A program made the translations under genes and the position numbers. The notes beneath the pieces were generated by a model. That model did not search any database. It was not told where the DNA came from and was given only the letters and a program-made list of their open reading frames with translations. Below are positions 46,819 through 56,209 of a stretch of DNA of 64,000 nucleotides, one piece after another. This DNA comes from Pleurotus ostreatus/Saccharomyces cerevisiae fusant (taxonomy: Eukaryota > Opisthokonta): positions 1-64,000 of the forward strand of contig JAMQCK010000100.1 in assembly GCA_024196135.1 (NCBI GenBank). Reading direction: 5' to 3'. Position 1 is the first letter of the stretch. Each line of letters starts with the position of its first letter.

Positions 46819-49066
46819 TCATTGTTTCGCGTCCTTGAGGCGCTTGCTCAAGCGAGTGGCGTGTGCAGGTACTTCCGCCTTGCGTTTTGCGCTCCTCTTG
46901 GACTGTGATAGAGGTACGGCAGCGAGCGGTTGCTCGGTGGTGGGCTGCCAGTGAGGTGCACCGGTAGGTCGAGGCTCGGAGACGGCTGCAGCATTGTCTT
47001 TCGAGTTGCTGGATGTACTTAGCATAGGAAAAATGTAATCATGAGCCTGCAATCCGATGCCCGAAATCACAACGAACTTACCTTTGGGACGCAGCTTCGA
47101 CTGGTGCAGCAGTGGGGGCAGTCGGCGCTTTAGGCACTTCATTAGTCGCAGAAGCCTCAGCCCTGTCAGCGACAGCAGTAGCAGGCTTGTGCGGGACATC
47201 CAGTGCATCAGCGGGGGCTTCTCTGATAGATTTCGTGCGAACTTTGGGTGTGTTATCACCGGCTTCGGTGTCGGACAAGATGGCTTCGGCGGGAGCCTGG
47301 TCTGTCGTCTGAATGGGCGCGTGGGCACCAGCTTTTCTGCCGGTCGCATCCGGAGGTCGCTGCTGTCCTTGCTGCTTGCCTTTCTCGCTGTCAATCAGGA
47401 TCAGCCTCGGAAAACAAGCGGGCGATTGAGACGCCTTACGTTTTCGATTCGGAGGCTTTTGCATCGTCTTTGGAATGCGGTGATTTCCGAGAGTCGTGCG
47501 CCTCCACAACGGGAGCTCGCTGTGTGCCGGATTTTATGCCAGCTTTTTCCGTTTCCTTGCTTCTGATATCGTACGAACTGATATATGCGACGAGGATTGG
47601 CGTCCCATGGGAGTAGCCTACTCGCGCCTCTTTTCCGGGGAGCTCTGTTGAGCACAACATCAGTGTCGCGCCCTAAACGGAGGGAAAGCATAACCGAACG
47701 TACTGTAGGTGGTCTTGACGATGTTGAAGGTGGTCGGGATGGGCGTCAGCCAAAGCACCTCATACGTCTTCACCTGCTCCCCATTGCTATCCTGGACGGT
47801 CTTCGCGCCAGCGGGGCGTAAAATGGGGGACCCCTTTTCAGCAAAGAACTCGTAGCTATCGACGCCTCCATTGCTGTAGTATCTGTCATCTTGAGACCCA
47901 AGGAACGCGCGGCGCGTGACGGAAAGCCGCTGTTTGGTGTTTCCGGTGCCGGCAGAGGCGGTGTAGTGTACAAAGAGTTTGTTGCCTAGATTCAGCTCGT
48001 CGCAGACCTGCTTGATCGTTGCATCGTAGCCCTTGAGGTTGCCGGCGAGTCTGGTCATAGATGTGTTGTTATTCAAGCCGTACATAAAGCGCAGACCAAA
48101 GCCGATGAAGCCGCCAGAGGGGAGGAAGTCCGGGCGCCTGAGGAAGTCGTTGAGCATGGACTTGAGCTCCTGGCCGACTTTCGAGCGGGCCGAGTCGTCG
48201 GGAGGATCAATTTGGCGTGATAGCTTGAGCGGCGGCGCGGTAGACTTGGTATCGAGGTATAACTCGTAGGTCAAGGTGACCAGGTGACCAGAGGTCACCG
48301 TGGTGATCTCGTGTTCGACGCCAGAAGGAAAGACGACAAAGCAGATGTGGGGTTTGCCGTTGCCGGAAATCTTGGGCGTCGAGTTGAGCGGCCATTCCTC
48401 GCCTTTGTCGCGCAGGATGATACTACCGCCCTCGTGAGGTGTGGGGAAGACGACGAGGAGAGACCCGACCATAGTTTCTTTACGCGATGTATTCTTGCGC
48501 GCCTTGGAGAATGAGCCTTTGCCTATATGCGTGTCAGTCAATCGCCAAGACGCCAGAGCGCACCACGCACCATACACATTGAGCTTGTCAAGCCTGCATA
48601 TGAATCTGGGCTTGACCTCAGATCCGTTGCTCAGAAGATCGGCCGTGAGGTGCTCCGAGAGCCTCAAATCTTCCAAGTCGAGCTGGGTCCCGATCTCGCT
48701 TGAGTCCATCTCTCTTGGAAGGCGATGTCTCTCGCTTTTGACGTTTGGTCTGCCTGAATCAGTGGTCACCGGCCGACAAGCGTCGGCCAGCGCTTGCAAA
48801 CCAGCTTCCGAGGCGTTGGCCAGGTCGATGCAGCTGCGGAGGACATAGTAGTCAGCCAGAAGTGCCAGAGTATCAGAAGGTTACAGAGCATACCTAGGAC
48901 TCCGCTCCCCTCCGTAGTAAAGCAGGTACCCTGATTTCTTGATGCTGCAGACTATACTCAGGAAAGGCGACTCGGACTTGAAGACGGTCCCGAAGGCAGC
49001 TATCCTATCCTCAACGGAAAGGGTACCAGTCTTCGGATTGGCGGTAGCGTCTGCGGCAGTAGTCAT
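46819..49066 (-). CDS. Fe(II)/2OG dioxygenase-like pseudoenzyme, tandem copy C
   Basis: Minus-strand exons 49066..48894, 48833..48571, 48522..47704, 47644..47440, 47387..47082 and 47017..46819 give 654 residues. Exons 2-4 have exactly the lengths of copy A (263, 819, 205 nt) and all splice sites are intact. In the active site, the first metal His is Arg154 (CGC), the metal Asp is Asn156 (AAT) and the 2OG-binding Arg is Leu226 (GHLVTLTY). Only the distal His216 remains. Other conserved positions (PTPHEGG, FLPSGGFIGFGLRF) are kept. It is therefore predicted to be inactive as a dioxygenase but still folded. The tail ends in a basic KRSAKRKAEVPAHATRLSKR segment. Start is the ATG matching A and B. 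Confidence 0.84.
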
Positions 49067-49322
49067 GATGGTGGTCGAGGTCAAGGATGCAATGCGCGAT
49101 CAAGCGTGTGCGCGCAATCCGTCGATTGCCTGATTTGGCCGGAACGTGACCTCCACGCGATCATCACGTGAACGAAGTTCGAGAACTCAACACATTCCAT
49201 TCACGCCCTGTGTTGAGCACCGCTTCTAGGATTACATAGATAGAGTCACCCTCCGCAAATGAGTCTTACATATCAGCTTCAGCTGGAAATTGCGTATGTA
49301 TCATAGACCAACATGCCACTAT
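49067..49322. other. Short intergenic between copies C and D
   Basis: 256 bp. Similar along much of its length to the DNA upstream of copy A, including the CACGTG block. Confidence 0.6.
49165..49170. promoter_or_regulatory. CACGTG box upstream of dioxygenase copy C
   Basis: CACGTG 99 bp upstream of the ATG, in the block GACCTCCACGCG then ATCACGTGAA shared with copy A. Confidence 0.5.
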
Positions 49323-51545
49323 TCATTGCTTCTTCGCCGGACCTTGCGACCTCAACCGCGTGCTGGTACGCGTAGGCTGCGTGGGTACCGTAGTTTTGCG
49401 CTTTCCTCCCTTCTTCGCGCCCGAAGTAGCTAGTTCGTCACCTTTCGTGGATCTGATGAACGAGTCAGCACATTAGATCACGATGGAACAGCGAATAAAA
49501 TACAATGCATTAACGGTAGAGCTGCCGGCTTCAGCGGTAGAATCACCTGCTACGGCGGTCTTGTCGGCGGTAGCGCCAGGATCAGCTGCAGCGTTAGAGG
49601 TCCCAGCAGGTCGGGCGTCCTCGGCAGCAGGGATGATTTGCTTGAGCAGCTTGCGGCCACGCGGCGCAGCCGCGGCGTTGGTACTTGCTTTCGCTTTCTC
49701 CTTCGCACCTTGACCCTCGTCTTTCGCATCTTGACCTTCGCTCGCTTTTAAACCGCTGTCGAGGACGGGAAGGTCAGTGCCAGACATAGGGTGACTGACA
49801 AGGAGCTCACGTCTCAGGGTTCTCGACCCCCGCGCGCGCCTCGCCCAACCCCGCACGCGCATCGTCCGACCCCTTCCGCGCGTCTTTCTCTTCGGTGGGA
49901 CCAGTTGTCGTCACCTCCGCAATCCCATTGCGCTCGGAGAAAGATTTGACGTGCGCGATGATGATCGGCCTGCCGTAGGCATACTCAATCTGCGCTTCGT
50001 TACCGTACGCCACTGAGGACTTGGGTCAGCGTGTGACGAGACACACAGACACGGAGCGCAGGAAAGGCGAAACACGAAGCGCAATTACTGAAGAGATCGA
50101 AGGGCAGCGAAGAAGAATACGAAGGGCAGCAAAGAAGAGCACAGAGGGCAACGAAGAAGAACACGTAGGGCAGAAAAGAAAAATACGCACTATACGTCGA
50201 CTTCACCACGTTGTAGTCCTTCGGGACCTCCGTGATCCACTTCACCTCCTCCGTCGGCTTCACTCTACGCTTGTAGTCCGTGAGCGGCGGCGCCCCCGCT
50301 GGGCGCAGCACGATGCTCGTCTTGTTCGTGTACGTCTCGTAGGGACATCCGACCTCCGTGTCGATCTGCTGGTGGGGCCCCGTACCCTTCCAAAACGTGT
50401 CGCGCGCGACAAACACGCACACGCCGTCATAGACGTCGGACGTGCTCCTGTACATGGCCTTCAGGCTATTGGGCAGGCCGAGCTCGTCGCAGACCATCTT
50501 GATCATCGCATCGCAGCCCTTGAGGCTGTCGCCGATGACCGCGACGGGCTTCTTCATGTCGAGCGGGTACATGAAGCGCAGGCCAAAGCCGAGGTAGCCG
50601 CCCGAGGGCAGAAAGTCCTCGCGCGCGAAGAGGGAGGCGAGCGTCGCTCTGAGCTCCTTCCCGACTTGCGACACGCGCGAGGGCAGATCGGGCTGGCGCA
50701 AAAGCGCGTCCGCGGGCGTAGTCGACTTGGCGTTGAAGTAGAGGTTGTAGGTGAGGGTGACGCGGAAGCCCGACGTCACACGCGCGACCTCGTGCTCGAC
50801 GTCGGAGAAAAAGACGACGTAGCCGATCTTGGGGGCGTCGCCGGCGAGGACTTCGGCAGCGGAGTCGAACGTCCACTCCTTGTTGTTCTCGCGCAGGATG
50901 AGCGCGCCGCCCGAGTGGGGCGTGGGGAAAACAATGACGAGCGAGCCAAACATGGTTTCGCTGCGCGGTGTGTCCTTGTGCGCCTTGAAGAAAGAGTCTT
51001 GGCCTGCATGTCGTCCGTCAGCAATCGAAAGACAGACCCTAGAGTTTGTAGCGCACCATACACGTTTAGCTTGTAAAGCTCGCAAACAACCCGCTGCTCT
51101 GTGTCGCCGCCATCGGACAAGAAGTCAGGCCATATGAGATCGAGCAGACCCGAGCCTTCCGGGTCAAACTTGGTGGCAAAGTCGCCAGCGTCCATCTTCC
51201 CCGCCTTGCGGTAGCTCTCGTCGTAGACGTCGACGTCGTTCCTGCCAAAAGTGGCAGGCTGACAGGCGTCTGAAAGGGCCTGGAGATCGCTTTCGGATGC
51301 ATTGGCGAGGTCGATGCACCTAGCATGAGAGTCAATGAGGTTGCACTACGCTGGCGTCGAGATAGCTCTTACCGAGGATTACCTGTGCCGCCATAGTAGA
51401 GCAGGTAGCCTGTATTGTCTATCGAGTAGACACCGCTTACGTAGGGGGGTTTCGACAGGAACACCTTCCTGAAAGCCACCAGAGACTCATCTATGGCGGA
51501 AAGAGGAGCAGGAACGGCGGGTGCGGCAGGCCGGGCACGAGGCAT
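49323..51545 (-). CDS. Fe(II)/2OG dioxygenase, tandem copy D
   Basis: Minus-strand exons 51545..51373, 51319..51057, 51003..50191, 50012..49811, 49755..49504 and 49452..49323 give 610 residues. The triad is intact: His154-Lys-Asp156 and His216, with Arg226. The C-terminal tail is the shortest of the four and ends KTTVPTQPTRTSTRLRSQGP followed by AKKQ. The region before it contains Ala/Glu/Lys-rich sequence. Intron 4 is 178 nt against 59 nt in the other three copies because of an internal tandem repeat that includes the donor. The last intron uses a GTATTT donor, the only one that keeps frame. A TATA box lies 60 bp upstream. No CACGTG was seen upstream. Confidence 0.85.
50103..50190. repeat. 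22-bp tandem repeat inside intron 4 of dioxygenase copy D
   Basis: Four units on the plus strand: GCAGCGAAGAAGAATACGAA, GCAGCAAAGAAGAGCACAGA and GCAACGAAGAAGAACACGTA (each plus GG), then a last unit beginning GCAGAAAAGAAAAATACGCA. The last unit contains the complement of the splice donor. Confidence 0.8.
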
Positions 51546-51601
51546 GGTGTTGAAGTTGAAAAGAGTTGGGACGGTGAGAGAGAGGTGCATAGGAGCGCCC
51601 C

Positions 51602-51609
51602 TTTTTATA
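51602..51609 (-). promoter_or_regulatory. TATA box of dioxygenase copy D
   Basis: Reads TATAAAAA on the minus strand, about 60 bp before the ATG at 51545. Confidence 0.55.
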
Positions 51610-52186
51610 AGGAGCACACAAAGCACGTCTGTGCCGCATGTTTCCCTTGCTCCTGGTGGAGTCACGGGCGGTTCAGGACAAGGTGACTATCGACTTGGTT
51701 CCGGTTCCGAGCGCCCTGCTCGGGACCGGCCGAACAAATGTCCCACGCGAGCAAGCATATCCAAACACAAAGAGCCTTTTGTTCCTTCCCGTCACTCTCT
51801 CACAGCGACTTGGCAACGTGCCGTATACAACGTGCAAGTCCAGGCTCTCTGAGCACACCGTCTCTGGCCAGCGTGATACGATGATCTCCCGAACATCTTC
51901 ACCCACCGCGCAGAAGATATATTCGACACTGGCTTATCCTCCCCTCGGTGTGCGCCCCAACATAGACGTCGAGCGTCTTCAGTCCTTCAATGAACGTCTC
52001 CATGAAGAAGAACAGACTCGTGTCTTCTTCATCTACGGCCCGGGCGTTCGCCTGACGCCAAGGAACACGTCTCCGCGGGCCGCGACCTGCGCGTCCGCGC
52101 GCATCTGTCATGTCTTTCCCGACGTTCTTCCCGTCGTCAGCGCCGCCTTCCGACGTTGACTACCCGTGTGCCAAGAGCGCGTACTG

Positions 52187-52194
52187 CATATAAG
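52187..52194 (+). promoter_or_regulatory. TATA box of metalloprotease gene
   Basis: CATATAAG about 105 bp before the ATG at 52297, followed by a pyrimidine-rich leader. Confidence 0.5.
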
Positions 52195-52296
52195 GCTGGT
52201 GGGCGAGGCTCCGATTGCTCAGTGCTTTCCTCTCTACTCTCCACTTCACCCTTGTCGTACCTGTCTTTCGTTCTACCTCCCTACCTCTCCTTCTCC

Positions 52297-53743
52297 ATGA
52301 TGCTCTCATCTGCTTTTGTTCTTGCTTCCCTCGCAGCGAGCGCGCTGGCCGCACCCGCTGCGGCCAACTCTGCTCGTATGGCGCGCGATGTGTTCCCTCG
52401 CCGTCTGCCCTTCAAGGGTCCAGGTGCTCAGGTGCGTACCTTCCGTGAACTGCACTCCATCTCTCGCACTCACTCACTCCCTTCTCAAGCGCTCCCCCTC
52501 CCTCTCCCGCCGCGTCATCGAGCCCACCACCTGGGACCCGCCCGCCAACCTCACGCAACCGCTCGAGGAAGTCTGGCAGCACGAGATGGACACCTACTCC
52601 GATCCCCTGGGCTTCAATAACTACGGCTTTGATGTGTGCTTCCCTTCTAGCGCTGTCGTTTCTGAACTCATTTTGACCCCTCCCCCTCCCCTAGCAAGTC
52701 ATCGCCAACAACGGCAAAATCAACTACTGTGTCCGCTGGGAATCCACCAAGACCTCCACCGAGGCTGACCGCGCGACGATCGCCGAGGCCCTCCAGCGCT
52801 CCGTCGGCAAGTGGATGGAGTGGTTGTATGGCTACGACTCCTTCCCCTACGCCGAGGTCCCCGTCTCCGTCGTCGGGTGGGCCGTGCGCGACCCCAACCT
52901 CCTCGAAGGGGACACCTCGGGCTTCGAGGTTTACACGGACGTGGACGCGGACGGGATCCCGCAATGCGCGGAGGCGTGCGGAAGGTTCTTCCATCAGGAC
53001 AATGATTACTCGGGCTGTGCGGCGGGGGCCGAGAAGCACTATGGTGAGTGGGGGGTTTCGTCAAGGCTATGAACGCGAGAAATGTGGGCCGGTGGCGCGT
53101 ATGAGTCGCTGGTTAGCACATCGCTTGCTCGAAGGGACCCCCGCACATCGCTCGCTGCACCGCACATCGCTCGCTGAGACGCACATCGCATGACGCGCTC
53201 GCTCATCCCCTCACCAGACATGTCCCTCTGGCTCACGGATGGCATGGGCGAGACCGGCGCGGGCGGCGACTGGGGCCAGCGCGTCGGCTCCGAGTACTTT
53301 TTGGAGACGATGAACGAGGAGAGTGTGCATATTGTGCTGCATGAGTTGGTGAGCCTGAGTTGTTCAGCCTGCCATAATATATCGCTGACGCCGTCTATTC
53401 ACCCGCGCAGGGCCACACCTTCGCGCTTGACGACTTCTACGACTGGACGGTGAGCTGCGACTGTCCTTGCTTCACTTCACCGCTCCTTCATCGGATGTGC
53501 GGAATGCTGACCTCTCCTTTTTCCTCCAGCCCACCGGCATCACCAACTTCATCATGCTCGCCGGGAGCTCGACCGTGATTACTGACTTTGACGGTTGGGT
53601 GAGTCTTTTCCATCCATATCTCGCCTACTATACCCTGTCTACACTCTCGCGTCTGACGCGCCTCGCAGATGCTTCGCGACTGGTGGACGAACCTGAAGGA
53701 CCGGTACAACCTCAGCGCGGTGGCGAATGCGACCTCGGCGTGA
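52297..53743 (+). CDS. Secreted metzincin-like zinc metalloprotease
   Basis: Exons 52297..52431, 52490..52633, 52695..53043, 53218..53348, 53411..53449, 53530..53598 and 53669..53743 give 313 residues. A signal peptide (MMLSSAFVLASLAASALAAP) is followed by a short pro-like region with a dibasic RR at about residue 53, a possible Kex2 site. The core reads VIEPTTWDPP, then NYCVRWES, then CGRFFHQDNDYSGC. The zinc site is His251-Glu-Leu-Gly-His255-Thr-Phe-Ala-Leu-Asp-Asp261, an HExxHxxxxxD pattern with Asp as likely third ligand, and FIMLAG serves as a Met-turn. The HExxH is split by an intron after Leu253. Position 258 is Ala where Gly is usual in metzincins. Similar secreted proteins are widespread in fungi but poorly characterised. 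The substrate is unknown. Confidence 0.83.
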
Positions 53744-54123
53744 TTACTTTGATCGAATCCTGGTCAGTGGCGGCTCACTGGTTGCACTTCGTCGTTTTTC
53801 CCTTCTTTGAGTTAGTTCTGCGTTCGGGTAGGGGTTTTCTTGTACTTCATAGGCCTGGAGTTCAACAAACGTGTCTGAGGAACAATGTAAACAATGCAAG
53901 CGAGGGTGACGATATTACGAATGCGCTTGCAAGTCATAGTGGCCATCAGTCAGAAACCGAAGCCAAGCATACGAGACCACTGAATTACCCTATATACACA
54001 TTAGCGAAGTCCTATATTAGTAGCATGCGCTGTCCAGTCTTCAAACTCGATATAGATGACAATGAGTCGATGTCCTCCATCCGCCATCACTCCCCTCATC
54101 CCGACACGCCCCTCACCTGCCCC
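53744..54123. other. Convergent intergenic
   Basis: 3' flanks of the metalloprotease (plus) and the hydrolase (minus). No gene seen. Confidence 0.6.
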
Positions 54124-55702
54124 TCACCCCCAAGTCATCACCTTCCATGACCTCCGCTTCGACGCGCTCGGCGCCTGCCCCGGCACGCCCGACATCGGGC
54201 GCGTCTTCTGCCCCTTGATCTTGTCCATGAAGCCGTCGATACGCTTCCAATATCCGGGCTGTTCGTGTGTGTCGTCTGGATGGTCGAGGTGAGTATGAGG
54301 AGATGACAGGCAGACGGCAGAGGGACGGTGGTGCAGACGATGGTGCAGAGGGACGGCGACAGAGAAGCAACGACTCACGATGATGCCCGAACCGAAACGT
54401 ATGAAACTCATCCTTCAATGGAATCTCTTCTTCCACCTCGTCCTCGCCCTTAGTGGTGCTCGTCAAGCTAGACCCGCCCCTGCCTCTCTTATCCTTCAAT
54501 ACACCCTTCCCACCACTTATCCCCTTCCCCTTCTCCATCCCCCTCCCCTGCGCAATCTCCCACAGCCCCTTCAGATGCTTCGGCGGCACCACCGTGTCCC
54601 CCAGCCCGCTCATCATGCATATCGGCACGTCGCGCGAGATATGCTTGATGCGCGCGGCCGAGTTCCAGCGCTGGTGGACGGCCCAGGAGAGGTGGCCGAG
54701 GTAGGGCCAGTCGTGGACGACGGCGGGGAGGGAGAGGAAGGTGTTCTCGATGATGAGGCCGGAGATCTAGGAGAGGGTGAGTTAGGTGGGCGAGATAGTG
54801 AAGATAGAGTAGGGCGACGTGAGGGTGGGAGGAAGTAGAGCGGTCGAAGGTAGAAAGCAGACGGGGAGAGGCAAGTGCGCACCTTGTCCGAGTTCCTACT
54901 AGCGAGGTCAATCGCGACGGCGCCGCCGAGGGAGAGACCATATAGAATAACACGGGTATGTTTGAGGCGATCGTCATTGAGTACGAAGTCAAGCGCGGTT
55001 TGGGCGTCTGTTCGAAGGCCTGCGGATGATCAGGAATGGTGTACGATGCTGTGGTGCCCGACATACCCTTCTGCGTGGGCTTCCCCGTCAACTTGGCGTA
55101 CCTGAAGGATGAAGAGCATGAGCGGACGGATATGGCGAGCAAGCGAGAAGACGCACCCTCTATACGACATGACCAGAACATTGTACTGTCTTCGCACAAA
55201 GTACTGCGCAATGTGCGTGAACTCCCCAAGGTTCATCGCATTGCCGTGGAACCTGGGACCAGCGTCAACGCAGATTCCTACCCACACAGTGCGCCACGCA
55301 CATTATGATAGTAAATCTGGAGCTAGATGACTAGCTTGGACAGTAAGAACGCGCACGATCGACGCGGTGAGGGGGAATGGACGAACATAGTTGAGTGGCT
55401 TGCGGAAGAGGTAGGCCTGTAGTGTTATGCCGTCTGGCGTGGGGAGGCGCAGGTCCTCGAAGGGATCGAATAGGCCGAGCTCGACTGGGGAGTAGATATC
55501 TGGATGGACCGAGTTAAATTTGGACGCGTCCGGAGACGCGCTGCACGCACGATCTCTGCCCTCGGTGTACGCGTAGGGGTACACCAGGAGGTATTGTCCA
55601 TGGCGGATGAGCTGTGGAGATTGTCAGGTACGGCATGCGAGCAAGGGCAAGGCCACGCACCCTCCCCAGGATCTTCCCCACTGTCATGGTCTCCTCGTCC
55701 AT
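54124..55702 (-). CDS. BEM46/ABHD-type alpha/beta hydrolase
   Basis: Minus-strand exons 55702..55661, 55611..55387, 55330..55302, 55252..55157, 55101..55067, 55019..54883, 54766..54379 and 54275..54124 give 367 residues. Conserved pieces are LLVYPYAYTEG, FEDLRLPTPDGITLQAYLFR, IIMFHGNAMN (oxyanion-hole region), NVLVMSYRGY, the nucleophile elbow GLSLGG with Ser172, MSGLGDTVVP (catalytic Asp region) and DTHEQPGYW (catalytic His). A Lys/Gly/Glu-rich insert of about 50 residues (from about GRGMEKGKG to VEEEIPLKDE) separates the Asp and His strands and is longer than in typical BEM46 proteins. Two exons are only 29 and 35 nt. The start gives a short N-terminus without the usual membrane anchor, so an upstream exon is possible. 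Confidence 0.8.
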
Positions 55703-56209
55703 CGTAGATCGTCAGGTAGTCGTGTACGAGATGCAAGGCTAGGTCACCAGCATAGCGCGCTTTCCTGCCGATACTGTTGCTGTGAAGGAGACCCCGTGCT
55801 TCAGAGGCTATTGCATGAGTTACGTGAAGCTGTGGGTTCATGCGGCTAGTACGGACCTCTCTATTGTGGTGGACGTAGGTTGGCCGTTCAATGTGGTAGG
55901 AAACTACACGGGGTAGAGATGCAATGTGGGCCTTGGCTGGCTAGGAAAGAGAGACAGAAAGCAAGGAGAGCAAGGAAAGCGCGCGACGAGATGGACGCTC
56001 AGGTCAAGCCTGTTCCGCGGGTCTATAGTCTATGCACGCCACATGGCAAGCTAACATGCGCCGCAGCTTATTGTGCCACATGGGGCAATGGAACTCCTGC
56101 CATTGGGCGAAGAAGCTGCATCTTTCTGTTCTCGTGTTATCTCAGGATAGTATAGGACTAGATATGTTTACATACAACCACCACTCCCGATGGTACAAAA
56201 AGCCAACCC
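55703..56209. other. Intergenic upstream of the hydrolase
   Basis: Promoter side of the hydrolase gene and 3' flank of the large disordered-protein gene. No gene supported. Confidence 0.5.

Larger units (their letters stand above)
51546..52296. other. Divergent intergenic between copy D and the metalloprotease gene
   Basis: Holds TATA boxes for both genes (about 51605 minus, 52188 plus). No gene supported between. Confidence 0.6.
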
